Shown: positions 25,477-34,810, counted from the first letter of the stretch. The stretch: DNA of 64,000 nt from CAG-390 sp045546615 (GCA_045546615.1 JAZQDD010000020.1:1-64000); one strand, 5' to 3'. Translations and numbers: made by a program. The notes: generated by a model not told the origin, from the letters alone.

Positions 25477-27027
25477 ATGAAGAAATTTTTTGCTCTTATG
25501 CTGTCAGTCCTCATGCTCGCAGCATGCCTGACCGCTTGTTCCAAGCCCGGCGACGGCGACACTACCACTACCGGTGGCACCATTGCACCTGCAGTTGACC
25601 TTACCGGTACTTACGACATCACCATGTGGGTTTCCGAGAAGGAAGGCGTTGCCGCTAAATTCCAGGAACAGATCGACGCTTTCGAGGCTGCTAACCCCGG
25701 CATCGTTATCAACGCTCAGATCGAGGGTGTTACCGAGGCTGACGCAGGCTCCCTCGTAGTTAACGACGTTGCTACCGCACCCGACATCTACTGCTTTGCA
25801 CAGGACCAGCTCGCTCGTCTTGTTCAGGCAGCAGCTCTCGCAGCTCCCCCCTCTAAGATCGCTGATAACATCAAGAATTCTAACGATGCAGGCTCCGTAG
25901 CAGCAGCTACCGTTGCAGGCACTCTTTACGCTTATCCTATGACCAGCGATAACGGTTACTTTATGTACTATGACAAGAGCATAATCTCTGACGAGGATGC
26001 TGAGAGCCTTGAGAAGATCATCGCAGCTTGCGAGGCTAACAATGTTAAGTTCCGTTACGCTCTTGAGAACGCTTGGTACACCGCTTCCTTCTTCTTTGCA
26101 ACCGGATGCCACTCCAACTGGACCATGGATGCAGAGGGCAAATTCAACGCAGTTGACGATACCTTCAACTCTGCTGCAGGTCTTGCCGCAATGAAGGGTA
26201 TGCAGAAGCTCGCTAAGTCCTCTTGCTACGACAGCAACGCTGATATCTTCACCGATGCAGGTGTTGTTATCACCGGTATCTGGAACGCAGAGGCAGCAGC
26301 AGCTCACTTCGGCGCAAACCTCGGTGCTACCGACCTTCCTTCCTTCAACGTTGACGGCAAGGATTACCACCTCGGCTCCTACACCGGTAACAAGCTTATG
26401 GGTGTAAAGCCTCAGACTGACGTTAACAAGGCAGCTGTTCTTGCTCTTCTTGCTGAGTACCTTACCGGTGAAGCTTGCCAGAGCCAGAGATTCGAGTCTT
26501 TCCAGTGGGGTCCCTCCAACAAGGCAGCTCAGGCTTCCCCCGCAGTTCAGGCTAACGTATCCCTCGCAGCTCTTGCTAAGCAGGGCGAGTTCGGTGTTCC
26601 CCAGGGCCAGATCCACGGTTCTTGGTGGGATATCGCAAAGGTTCTCGGCGCTGACGCTAAGGCAGCAGCTTCCGACGCTGACCTCCAGACTGCTCTTAAC
26701 GAGTACAAGGCAGCTATCGACGGTCTTCTTACCATGACCGACGAGCAGAAGAGCGCTTGGGGCGTTATCGGTGCTATCTGCGGTACCAACTGGGATACCG
26801 ATTTCCCCATGACCAAGGTCAACGACACCACCTATGAGTCTGCAGTTCTCGAGCTGAAGGCCGGTCAGGAGTTCAAGGTTCGTCAGGGCGCATCTTGGGA
26901 CGTAAACTTCGGCGCAGATGGCTTCAACAGCTCCACTAACTGCGTTGTAGAGGCTGACGGCAACTACAAGGTACAGCTTGTTTGGGACGGCGCACAGACC
27001 GGCACCGTAACCCTTATTCCCGCATAA
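25477..27027 (+). CDS. ABC transporter sugar-binding lipoprotein (MalE-like) with a C-terminal beta domain
   Basis: A 516-residue lipoprotein (lipobox LTAC, Cys21, then a Thr-rich linker). Residues about 45-430 are a family-1 maltose/oligosaccharide-binding protein. The last 75 residues are set apart and resemble the small beta-sandwich starch-binding modules of SusE/F or X25 type (KAGQEFKVRQGASWDVNFGA, then GNYKVQLVWDG); such a module on a binding protein is unusual. The start at 25477 follows AGGAGG; upstream in-frame starts lack a ribosome site. Codon use is strongly biased (Ala GCT/GCA, frequent CTC and TCC), unlike its neighbours, as expected for an abundant protein. The cargo could be maltodextrin or galacto-oligosaccharide. 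Confidence 0.88.
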   Translation: MKKFFALMLSVLMLAACLTACSKPGDGDTTTTGGTIAPAVDLTGTYDITMWVSEKEGVAAKFQEQIDAFEAANPGIVINAQIEGVTEADAGSLVVNDVATAPDIYCFAQDQLARLVQAAALAAPPSKIADNIKNSNDAGSVAAATVAGTLYAYPMTSDNGYFMYYDKSIISDEDAESLEKIIAACEANNVKFRYALENAWYTASFFFATGCHSNWTMDAEGKFNAVDDTFNSAAGLAAMKGMQKLAKSSCYDSNADIFTDAGVVITGIWNAEAAAAHFGANLGATDLPSFNVDGKDYHLGSYTGNKLMGVKPQTDVNKAAVLALLAEYLTGEACQSQRFESFQWGPSNKAAQASPAVQANVSLAALAKQGEFGVPQGQIHGSWWDIAKVLGADAKAAASDADLQTALNEYKAAIDGLLTMTDEQKSAWGVIGAICGTNWDTDFPMTKVNDTTYESAVLELKAGQEFKVRQGASWDVNFGADGFNSSTNCVVEADGNYKVQLVWDGAQTGTVTLIPA

Positions 27028-27040
27028 ACGAATCATTTAC

Positions 27041-27069
27041 AGATTGGGGAGCTCTTAGCTCCCCAATCT
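27041..27069 (+). other. Intercistronic hairpin after the binding-protein gene
   Basis: A perfect 13-bp inverted repeat AGATTGGGGAGCT / AGCTCCCCAATCT with a CTT loop, followed by A-rich rather than T-rich sequence, so not a standard terminator. It probably protects the 3' end of the abundant binding-protein mRNA and reduces downstream expression. Confidence 0.7.
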
Positions 27070-27080
27070 CGAAAAAAAGG

Positions 27081-27134
27081 CATTGTTAGCCGAATACATG
27101 GACAACAATTGTCGTTATGTATCGCCTGACAATG
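27081..27134 (+). other. Second intercistronic hairpin
   Basis: CATTGTTAG pairs with CTGACAATG and AATACAT with ATGTAT(C), with a GACAA/TTGTC inner loop. It lies just before the permease gene and covers the most upstream in-frame ATGs of that frame. Confidence 0.6.
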
Positions 27135-27182
27135 TTTTCTTATTATAAAAAGGAGTTTATAAACTCGGTTTATGTTTTGGCT

Positions 27183-28763
27183 ATGAAAAGATTAAACGAT
27201 TTAGATTATTTAAAGCTAAATAAGTTCGGAAAACTTTTATATAAGCTAAAGCTGTTCCTTTTTGCCATTCCCGTTTTCTTCAAAAATCTCGGGCTTAAAA
27301 TATTCGGAGCCATTAAGGGCTTCGGCTTGGGTATCAAGAACAGCGTTTCGGATATTGCTTACACCTTTGCAAAGGGTAACTGGGCTGTAAAGCTTTCATT
27401 TTTTGTGTTTGGCTTTGGTAACTTCTACTACGGTCAGATACTTCGCGGAATCCTCTTTTTGCTTTTTGAGGTGGTATTTATCGGGTACATGATAGTCCCC
27501 AGCGGCGGTATGTATTGGCTCTCAAAGGTCAATTGGTTCCAAAACGGCGAAACTGTCGGAACTGTGCAGGGCGGAAATATTTTAGTTGAACACCCCGTTC
27601 TTGGTTTTATGACGCAGAAGGTGGAGGGCGATGACTCGGTAAAGGTACTTCTCTATGGACTTCTTACCGTTATTTTCATAATTGCCTTTGTTTACACATG
27701 GCGGATGCAGATCAAGCAGTGCCGTATCTGTATGGACATTACCGCAAAGGGCAAAAAGGTCAAGAGTGGCAAGGACGACCTTCGCTCCCTTGTTGACGAC
27801 CAGTTCCACAAGACTTTGCTTGCTCTTCCTCTTGCGGGAATACTCATTTTCACGGTTCTTCCCATCATTTACATGGTGCTTATCGCCTTTACGAGCTATG
27901 ACGCCGCGCACGACGGATACTCCAACCTCTTTTCTTGGGTAGGTCTTGAGCATTTCAACGAGCTTTTGGACTTCGGTAAGGGCGGTATCGGTCTTGCCTT
28001 TGGCGAGATACTCTCGTGGACTCTTATGTGGGCATTTTTTGCGACGTTTACAAACTACTTCCTTGGTATGTTCGTTGCGATACTGATAAACAAAAAGGGC
28101 ATAAGGCTTAAAAAGCTCTGGAGAACGGTGCTGGTAATGACTATCGCTATTCCCCAGTTTGTTTCTCTGCTTTACGTTGCGAAGCTCTTTGATTCGTCGG
28201 GTATCATAGGTAAGCTCTTGCTTGAATGGAATCTTATTCCCGACTCGATGGTTGCGGCAAATCAGTTGTCCCTTTGGCAAAACCCGATATCTTCAAAGAT
28301 ACTTCTCATAGTTCTGAATATCTGGGTAGGTATCCCCTACATTATGCTTATGGCTACGGGAATACTGATGAATATTCCGCAGGACCTCTACGAATCCTCT
28401 CGCATTGACGGTGCAACGGGCTGGAAGCAGTATTCAAAGATCACGCTTCCCTATATGATGTTCGTTATGGGTCCGTATCTGCTGACGAGCTTCGTTAACA
28501 ACCTCAACAACTTCAACGTTATCTACCTGCTTACGCAGAACAACCAGCTCATCAATACCGACATCGGTACTGCGGGCGGCGTTTCGGTCTGCGAGACTGA
28601 CCTTCTTATCACGTGGCTGTATAAGATGACGCTGAACAGCGCAGAGAGTAAATACTATATGGCGTCGATCATTGGTATTCTCGTGTTCGTCGTTGTTGCG
28701 GTGCTGTCCCTTATCGTATATAACGTAATGCCGTCTACGAGAAACGAGGAGGATTACAAGTGA
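27183..28763 (+). CDS. Sugar ABC transporter permease (MalF/GanP-like)
   Basis: A permease of about 526 residues from the ATG at 27183. Three or so extra N-terminal membrane segments precede the core, as in Firmicutes MalF/MdxF/GanP proteins. The ABC permease EAA loop appears as LYESSRIDGATGWKQYSKITLPYM, which docks the ATPase. The start is uncertain: an AAGGAG at 27149-27154 is too far from the ATG at 27183, and upstream ATGs at 27117 and 27132 sit in a hairpin without a ribosome site. The stop overlaps the next start by one base. It works with the partner permease at 28763 and the ATPase at 29657. Confidence 0.88.
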   Translation: MKRLNDLDYLKLNKFGKLLYKLKLFLFAIPVFFKNLGLKIFGAIKGFGLGIKNSVSDIAYTFAKGNWAVKLSFFVFGFGNFYYGQILRGILFLLFEVVFIGYMIVPSGGMYWLSKVNWFQNGETVGTVQGGNILVEHPVLGFMTQKVEGDDSVKVLLYGLLTVIFIIAFVYTWRMQIKQCRICMDITAKGKKVKSGKDDLRSLVDDQFHKTLLALPLAGILIFTVLPIIYMVLIAFTSYDAAHDGYSNLFSWVGLEHFNELLDFGKGGIGLAFGEILSWTLMWAFFATFTNYFLGMFVAILINKKGIRLKKLWRTVLVMTIAIPQFVSLLYVAKLFDSSGIIGKLLLEWNLIPDSMVAANQLSLWQNPISSKILLIVLNIWVGIPYIMLMATGILMNIPQDLYESSRIDGATGWKQYSKITLPYMMFVMGPYLLTSFVNNLNNFNVIYLLTQNNQLINTDIGTAGGVSVCETDLLITWLYKMTLNSAESKYYMASIIGILVFVVVAVLSLIVYNVMPSTRNEEDYK

Positions 28764-29644
28764 TGAAAAAAGATAATAAGGCTATAAAAAAGACGGGGCT
28801 TGGCGCAAAGGCAAGCCGCAGGATCGGCAATGCCGTCGCATATATATTGCTTATTCTTATTTCTCTTATATGGCTCTTCCCCCTGTTCGGCTTGATACTT
28901 GAGTCTTTCAAGGTCGAGGGAACGGGACAGACGAGCTATCTGTGGCCTCAGCAATTCGGACTTGATAACTATATCCGTCTTTTCAAGGAAACGGATTTCT
29001 TTAAGTGGTTCATCAACACGGGCATTATGGGTGTTTGCACCGCCGTTTTGCAGACGATTTTCGTGCTTGCAATGAGCTACGTTCTGTCCAGACTCAGATT
29101 TAAGGGCAGAAAGGGACTTATGAACGCTATGCTCGTTCTGGGAATGTTCCCCGGCTTCCTTACGATGCTTCTTATATATAAAGTGTTCGCGGATTTTGGA
29201 CTCATTAAGGAAATGGCACCTCTCGGTCTTATTATTGTGTACTGCGCATCCAGCGGTATGGGATACTACGTTTCCAAGGGCTTCTTTGACACTATTCCGA
29301 AGAGCCTTGACGAGGCGGCGAGAGTTGACGGTGCAACGCGCTTTCAGGTGTTCTACAAGGTCATTATGCCGCTTGCAAAGCCCATCGTAATTTATACGAT
29401 ACTTATGGGCTTTATGGCGCCTTGGGGCGACTTTATGCTCGCAAGCTATCTGATACATCAGAACAGCGCGGGAATGAACGTTGCCGTCGGTATGTTCGAA
29501 TGGCTTTCTAAAACTATGGTAAACTCACACTACACCATGTTCTGTGCTGCGGGCGTTGTTGTCGCCATTCCCGTAACCACCGTATTCCTCTGCTTGCAGA
29601 AGTATTACGTTGAGGGCGTCACGGGCGGAGCAGTAAAAGGATAA
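28763..29644 (+). CDS. Sugar ABC transporter permease (MalG/GanQ-like)
   Basis: A 293-residue MalG-type permease with six predicted membrane helices. The EAA loop reads LDEAARVDGATRFQVFYKVIMPLAKP. The C terminus has the GGAVKG ending usual for MalG-like proteins. The ATG overlaps the stop of the previous gene by one base (a GTG three bases earlier is also possible) behind GAGGAGG, so the two permeases are translationally coupled. It forms the membrane channel for oligosaccharide uptake. Confidence 0.92.
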   Translation: MKKDNKAIKKTGLGAKASRRIGNAVAYILLILISLIWLFPLFGLILESFKVEGTGQTSYLWPQQFGLDNYIRLFKETDFFKWFINTGIMGVCTAVLQTIFVLAMSYVLSRLRFKGRKGLMNAMLVLGMFPGFLTMLLIYKVFADFGLIKEMAPLGLIIVYCASSGMGYYVSKGFFDTIPKSLDEAARVDGATRFQVFYKVIMPLAKPIVIYTILMGFMAPWGDFMLASYLIHQNSAGMNVAVGMFEWLSKTMVNSHYTMFCAAGVVVAIPVTTVFLCLQKYYVEGVTGGAVKG

Positions 29645-29656
29645 GAGGAGATAAAA

Positions 29657-30781
29657 ATGGCTACTGTAAAATTAACTAACGTAAAGAAGATCTACGGCAA
29701 GGATACCGTTGCCGTTCAGGACTTCAATCTTGATATTGCTGATAAGGAATTTATCGTTTTCGTAGGTCCTTCGGGATGCGGAAAATCCACTACTCTCCGT
29801 ATGATAGCAGGTCTTGAGGACATTTCGGCAGGTACTGTCGAGATCGACGGCGTTGTTGTAAACGATCTTCAGCCCCGCGACCGTGATATAGCGATGGTAT
29901 TCCAGAACTACGCGCTTTATCCGCACCTTACGGTATTTGAAAATATGGCATTCAGCCTGCGCCTCAAGAAAGTTCCGCAGGATGTGGTTTACGAAAAGGT
30001 CACTCAGGCGGCTGAAATACTCGGAATTACCGAATATCTCATGAGAAAGCCCCGCGCTCTTTCGGGCGGTCAGAGACAGCGTGTTGCTATCGGACGCGCT
30101 ATGGTTCGTGACAGTAAGGTATTCCTTATGGACGAGCCGCTCTCCAACCTTGACGCAAAGCTCCGTAACCAGATGAGAGCCGAGATCATTTTGCTCCGTC
30201 AGAAGATCGACACCACCTTTATCTACGTTACTCACGATCAGACCGAGGCTATGACTCTCGGTGACCGTATCGTAATAATGAAGGACGGCTTCGTTCAGCA
30301 GGTCGGCACGCCTACCGAGGTATTTGATATGCCCGACAACCTCTTCGTTGCAGAGTTTATCGGTGCGCCCAAGATGAACACCTTTAAGACCCAGCTCGTT
30401 TGCGAGAACGGCAAGTACTACGTTACTCCCTACGGTGCAAAGATAGAGGTCACGGGCGCAAAGGCAAATATGCTGAAAGAAAAGGGAATCACCTCGCGCG
30501 AGATCATTCTCGGTGTTCGTCCCGAGCACTTCGTTCTTTCAAACAAAGACGACAGCGCGGCTATCCCCTGCAAGATAACCGTAAACGAGATGATGGGTAG
30601 TGAGCTTCACCTGCACGGTGTTGAGGAGAACGGCGACAAGCTCATCGTTCGCATTCCTACCATTTCTCTTACCGATGAGCAGAGAAGCTCTCTGACATTT
30701 GGATCGTACATTCACGTTACTTGCGAGGGCAAGGTAATGCACTTCTTCGATCCCGAAACCGAGAAGAATCTTCTCACATAA
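29657..30781 (+). CDS. Sugar ABC transporter ATPase (MsmK/UgpC/MsmX type)
   Basis: A 374-residue CUT1-family ATPase: Walker A GPSGCGKST (residues 37-45), Q-loop VFQNYALYP, signature LSGGQRQRVAIGRA, Walker B VFLMDEPLSNLD and H-loop THDQTEA, followed by a C-terminal regulatory OB-fold domain (from about 240; LGVRPEH). It drives the two permeases upstream. MsmX-type ATPases often serve several importers in a cell; here one is encoded inside the operon. It starts 12 bases after the MalG-like gene behind AGAGGAG. Confidence 0.93.
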   Translation: MATVKLTNVKKIYGKDTVAVQDFNLDIADKEFIVFVGPSGCGKSTTLRMIAGLEDISAGTVEIDGVVVNDLQPRDRDIAMVFQNYALYPHLTVFENMAFSLRLKKVPQDVVYEKVTQAAEILGITEYLMRKPRALSGGQRQRVAIGRAMVRDSKVFLMDEPLSNLDAKLRNQMRAEIILLRQKIDTTFIYVTHDQTEAMTLGDRIVIMKDGFVQQVGTPTEVFDMPDNLFVAEFIGAPKMNTFKTQLVCENGKYYVTPYGAKIEVTGAKANMLKEKGITSREIILGVRPEHFVLSNKDDSAAIPCKITVNEMMGSELHLHGVEENGDKLIVRIPTISLTDEQRSSLTFGSYIHVTCEGKVMHFFDPETEKNLLT

Positions 30782-30803
30782 TTATCGTTTTCAGAGGGCA
30801 AAA

Positions 30804-31427
30804 ATGTTTGAAGAAAAGGAATTTGGCAGTTTAAAATACGTGGTGCGCTATCCCAAGGGACACAAGGCGGGCGACAAGCACCCGACCATACTGTTTTTGC
30901 ACGGTGCGGGTACGCGCGGCGATGATCTTGAGATGATAAAGACCAATTCGTTCTTCCGCATCACGGGCGAGTATGAGGATTTTCCATTCGTATGCGTTGC
31001 GCCGCAGTGCAGATGCGTTGACACGTGGTATGATTATTGGGAAACGCTCAAGGCGTTTGTAAAGGATATTCTTGCGTCGGATTATTGCGACGAGCATCGT
31101 TTTTACGTCATAGGCAACAGCATGGGCGGTTACGCCACGTGGCAGATGGGCATCAGTATGCCCGAGGTCATTGCCGCCATCGCGCCCATTTGCGGCGGCG
31201 GTGTTGCGTGGAATACGGGCAGACTCAAGGACGTTGGCGTTTGGGCGTTCCATGGCGCAAAGGACCCTGCGGTGAATATCGCGGAATCCATAAGAATGGT
31301 CGACGGCGTAAACAAGCGCGGCGGCAATGCAAAGCTGACCGTGTACCCCGACGTGCAGCACGACTGCTGGCTCAACGCCTACGCAGACCCTGCGCTCTTT
31401 GAATGGTTTTTGTCACATACGAAATAA
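30804..31427 (+). CDS. Alpha/beta-hydrolase esterase
   Basis: A 207-residue single-domain alpha/beta hydrolase of the phospholipase/carboxylesterase or polysaccharide-esterase group. The oxyanion segment is FLHGAGTRGDD, the nucleophile elbow GNSMGGYAT (Ser about residue 113), the acid likely in GAKDPAV and the His in PDVQHDCW. No signal peptide. Placed at the end of the sugar importer operon, it may remove acetyl or similar groups from imported oligosaccharides; that is inference from position. Confidence 0.78.
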   Translation: MFEEKEFGSLKYVVRYPKGHKAGDKHPTILFLHGAGTRGDDLEMIKTNSFFRITGEYEDFPFVCVAPQCRCVDTWYDYWETLKAFVKDILASDYCDEHRFYVIGNSMGGYATWQMGISMPEVIAAIAPICGGGVAWNTGRLKDVGVWAFHGAKDPAVNIAESIRMVDGVNKRGGNAKLTVYPDVQHDCWLNAYADPALFEWFLSHTK

Positions 31428-31472
31428 AAGCAACAGCAGTTGGTGCAAATGCACCAACTGCTGTTGCTTTTT
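31427..31472 (+). terminator. Strong terminator of the transporter operon
   Basis: Inverted repeat AAAAGCAACAGCAGTTGGTGC and its complement around an A-rich loop, ending TTTTTT; about 20 bp perfect. Confidence 0.85.
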
Positions 31473-31484
31473 TATGTGAAAAAC

Positions 31485-31512
31485 TTGACTTTTATACAAA
31501 ATAAGGTATAAT
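31485..31512 (+). promoter_or_regulatory. Promoter of the beta-galactosidase gene
   Basis: TTGACT at 31485-31490, a 16-base spacer and TATAAT at 31507-31512. Confidence 0.65.
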
Positions 31513-31560
31513 ATATAATAGGGTGTCTTAGGCATCTAAAAACATAAACGGAGTTTTGAA

Positions 31561-34128
31561 ATGAAAGAATACGAAAGATTAGAACGCATAGGCACAGAGC
31601 CTCACAGAGCGTATTATATCCCTTTTGCTGAAGATGACAGAGTCGGAACAAAGTTCGGCATTGTAAATCGTGCGACGAGCTCGCGCTTTATCTCGCTTGA
31701 CGGTACTTGGCTTATCAAGCAGCACAGGAACGTTGCCGAGGCGGTACTTTCCGAGGAGCTTACCGAAACTATTCCCGTACCTGCTTGCGTGCAGATGCAC
31801 GGCTATGACCATATTCAGTACATAAATTCCTCTTTCCCGTTCCCCGTAATGCTTCCGCACATGCCTTATGATAATCCCTGCTGGCACTATCGCCGCAGCT
31901 TTGCGCTTGCAAAGAAGGCGGGTGAGCGTTACTACCTCAATTTCGAGGGCGTTGACTGCTCTTTCTACCTCTACGTTAACGGAGAGTACAAGGGATATTC
32001 ACAGATAGCTCACGCAACCAGCGAGTTTGATATTACCGACCTTGTGCGCGACGGTGAGAATGTGCTTGACGTTATGGTGCTCAAGTGGAGCGTTGCTTCC
32101 TATCTTGAGTGTCAGGACAAGTTCCGCTTCTCGGGTATTTACCGCAACGTTTACATTCTTTGCCGCCCCGAGGCGCATATCACCGATTATAAGATAGAAA
32201 CTACCGTCAGAGGCAAGACGGGTAAGCTGAAATTTATAAACGAGAGCAAGGTTGACATCGACCTTACCTTCGGACGCCAGCACCTCGTTGCAAAGGCGGG
32301 CGAGACTGTTGTATTTACAACGAGAAACGTTAAGCTCTGGAGCGCGGATGCCCCCACGCTTTACACCCTCGTGCTTCGCGCAAACGGCGAGAAGATAGTT
32401 GAAAAGGTCGGTTTCCGCTACGTTACCATTGAGAACCGCGTGTTCAAAGTAAACGGCGAAAAGACGAAGCTCCGCGGCGTAAACCGCCACGATTTCAACT
32501 ACAAGACCGCCGCTACCGTAAGCCTTGATAATCTTATGGAAGATATCCGTATGATGAAGTGGCTCAACGTAAACGCCGTTCGTACTTCCCACTACCCCAA
32601 CCGTCCCGAGTTCTATCAGCTCTGCGACCAGCACGGTATTTTCGTAATGGACGAGGCAGATCTTGAGTCTCACGGCGCGGCTCGCCGTGACGGCAGATAC
32701 GATATTCCGCTTTGGAACGAGTACGCCGAGATGGAGTTCTTCGCAGATGCTATCACCGAGCGTCAGGTTGCACTCGTTGAGCGCGACAAGAACCGTCCCT
32801 GCGTTATCATCTGGTCCATGGGTAACGAGTCCTCGTTTGGTGAGTCCTTCTTCGAGGGTGCTAAATACATCAGAGAGAGGGATACCACACGTCCCATCCA
32901 CTACGAGAACTTCACCTGCGCGGACAAGAAGTATTACTATACCGACCTTGTAGATATGGTCAGCTATATGTATCCCCGCCTTAACAAGATCGAGGAAAAG
33001 ATACTCAACAACCCCGACGAGTTCCGCCCCTTCGTAATGTGCGAGTACAGCCATGCTATGGGTAATAGCTGCGGCGACCTTGCGGCGTATTGGAAGATGA
33101 TAGACGAGCATGACGAGATGTTCGGCGCATTTATCTGGGAGTGGGCAGACCATGCCTTCAAGAAGGGCAAGGGCTTCTGCTACGGCGGCGACTTCGGTGA
33201 GACGGAGCATGACGGCAACTTCTGCGTTGACGGCATTCTCTCTCCCGACCGCAAGCCTAAATCCTCCGCGCTTGAGATGCGTGCCGTATACGGCGGCAAG
33301 CGCACCTCCGAGATCAAGGACATTCCTCTGCCCGAGATCACCGCAAGAGCAAAGAGCATCGAGATCACTGCCGATGAGCATACCGGTGAGCTTGTTTCCA
33401 TCAAGGCTGATGGCAAGGAAGTGCTTCGCACTCCCATTCACCTTAACATAACGAGATTTATCGACAACGACCGCGAGCTTACCCCCATGCTCGACGAGAG
33501 ATTCCGCCTGCCCCGTTGCAAGCCCAATATCTACTCCTGCGAGAAACGTGCGGACGGCTATGATTTCGTCGGCTGTCTTGCCGCAAACTGCCTTATGCCC
33601 GCAGTTGAGTTCAAGCTCTCCTACACGGTAAAGGGTAATGAGCTTGAAATTGCGCTTGATTACGAAATAGCTGACTATATTCAGAATATGGCTCGCTTTG
33701 GTATCGAGTTCGGCGTTGACAAGGCGTGCGGCGACTTCGCTTACATCGGCTTTGGACCTACCGAGAGCTATATCGACAAGCACGTTGCAACCGACTACGG
33801 CTACTACGAGAGCTGTGCCGAGGACAACTACGATATGAATTACATCCGTCCTCAGGAATCGGGAAGCCACTATGCATCGAAGTACCTTGGCGTAAAGGGC
33901 GTTTTCGATATGACAGCGGACAAGAATTTCTCCTTCTCCGTTAACCCCTACACCACCGTACAGCTTCGCGATACTCTGCATAATTTCGAGCTGAAGAAGA
34001 ACGATTTCGTCAACGTTTGCGTTGACCTTGCAATGCGCGGAATCGGCTCGTACTCCTGCGGACCGAAGCTCCCCGAGGAATATGAGATACCCCGTAAGGG
34101 AAGCAACACCTTCAAATTTGTTTTTTAA
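31561..34128 (+). CDS. GH2 beta-galactosidase
   Basis: An 855-residue glycoside hydrolase family 2 enzyme, cytoplasmic (no signal peptide). Order: sugar-binding jelly-roll (about 60-210), immunoglobulin-like domain (to about 300), TIM barrel with LRGVNRHDF and VRTSHYPN, acid/base Glu423 in GNES and nucleophile Glu495 in CEYSHAMGNS, then a C-terminal LacZ-type small-chain-like beta domain. It would release galactose from lactose or from galacto-oligosaccharides made by the GH53 enzymes upstream. Shorter than E. coli LacZ (about 1,020) but within the range of Firmicutes GH2. Its own promoter and the preceding terminator make it a separate unit. Confidence 0.92.
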   Translation: MKEYERLERIGTEPHRAYYIPFAEDDRVGTKFGIVNRATSSRFISLDGTWLIKQHRNVAEAVLSEELTETIPVPACVQMHGYDHIQYINSSFPFPVMLPHMPYDNPCWHYRRSFALAKKAGERYYLNFEGVDCSFYLYVNGEYKGYSQIAHATSEFDITDLVRDGENVLDVMVLKWSVASYLECQDKFRFSGIYRNVYILCRPEAHITDYKIETTVRGKTGKLKFINESKVDIDLTFGRQHLVAKAGETVVFTTRNVKLWSADAPTLYTLVLRANGEKIVEKVGFRYVTIENRVFKVNGEKTKLRGVNRHDFNYKTAATVSLDNLMEDIRMMKWLNVNAVRTSHYPNRPEFYQLCDQHGIFVMDEADLESHGAARRDGRYDIPLWNEYAEMEFFADAITERQVALVERDKNRPCVIIWSMGNESSFGESFFEGAKYIRERDTTRPIHYENFTCADKKYYYTDLVDMVSYMYPRLNKIEEKILNNPDEFRPFVMCEYSHAMGNSCGDLAAYWKMIDEHDEMFGAFIWEWADHAFKKGKGFCYGGDFGETEHDGNFCVDGILSPDRKPKSSALEMRAVYGGKRTSEIKDIPLPEITARAKSIEITADEHTGELVSIKADGKEVLRTPIHLNITRFIDNDRELTPMLDERFRLPRCKPNIYSCEKRADGYDFVGCLAANCLMPAVEFKLSYTVKGNELEIALDYEIADYIQNMARFGIEFGVDKACGDFAYIGFGPTESYIDKHVATDYGYYESCAEDNYDMNYIRPQESGSHYASKYLGVKGVFDMTADKNFSFSVNPYTTVQLRDTLHNFELKKNDFVNVCVDLAMRGIGSYSCGPKLPEEYEIPRKGSNTFKFVF

Positions 34129-34145
34129 GTGAAAGGAGCATGGCT

Positions 34146-34790
34146 ATGCCCGAGAACAAAACCACCCGAGGAAAGCTTATAATTTTTGAGGGAACGGACG
34201 GTTGCGGAAAGACTACGCAGACCGAGCTTTTGCGCCGCCGCATAGCCGAGCATACGGGCGCGCCCTGTCTTATTGAGCGCGAACCCGATTCACGAAACAT
34301 AGTTGGCGCAATCATTCGCTCCGCCCTTTACGGCGGAGTGAAGATAGCGCCTATGAGCATGGCGTATCTCCACGTTGCCGACCGTATTGAGCATATTGAG
34401 TTTATGCTCCCGTTGCTTGAGCGCGGCACTCACATTGTCTGCGACAGATACTACCCTTCGAATATGGCGTACAATTCGGGCGATGCGCTCAGCGTTGAGG
34501 ACATTTACGAGCTTAACCGTCCCTGCGCCATGCGCCTTGCGCCCGATGCGATAGTGTATCTTGACGTGCCGCCCGAGGTCACTCGCGCGCGCCGCGAGGC
34601 GGACAGAGCCTCGGAGGAGATATACGATGCCGACGATAAGCAAAGGCAGATAAGGGCGCGATTTGAAAACGCGCTTGACCACATTGCAAAAATGGAGGGC
34701 GAGGCGAAGATAATAAGAATCAATGCCGCGCGTCCGATAGATGAGGTCGCGGACGAGATATGGAACAGAGTCAGCGCGCTTTTGTTCTGA
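34146..34790 (+). CDS. tmk: Thymidylate kinase
   Basis: A 214-residue nucleoside-monophosphate kinase: P-loop FEGTDGCGKTTQ, the TMP-binding DRYYPSNMAY segment and the acceptor-site VYLDVPPEV. It phosphorylates dTMP to dTDP in the cytoplasm. Of two in-frame ATGs (34140 and 34146), the second is seven bases from AAGGAG and is preferred; the first would leave one base. It follows the GH2 gene by 17 bases with no terminator between, so the two may be co-transcribed by chance of position. Confidence 0.88.
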   Translation: MPENKTTRGKLIIFEGTDGCGKTTQTELLRRRIAEHTGAPCLIEREPDSRNIVGAIIRSALYGGVKIAPMSMAYLHVADRIEHIEFMLPLLERGTHIVCDRYYPSNMAYNSGDALSVEDIYELNRPCAMRLAPDAIVYLDVPPEVTRARREADRASEEIYDADDKQRQIRARFENALDHIAKMEGEAKIIRINAARPIDEVADEIWNRVSALLF

Positions 34791-34810
34791 TAAAATAATT
34801 TAAGTCAATA

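Noticed and set aside
25504..27036. 510-residue minus-strand frame opposite the sugar-binding protein
   Set aside because: No recognisable domain and Cys/Val/Ser-rich low-complexity content; a shadow of a highly biased gene.
31999..33981. 660-residue minus-strand frame opposite the beta-galactosidase
   Set aside because: No motif and no ribosome site; shadow of the GH2 gene.
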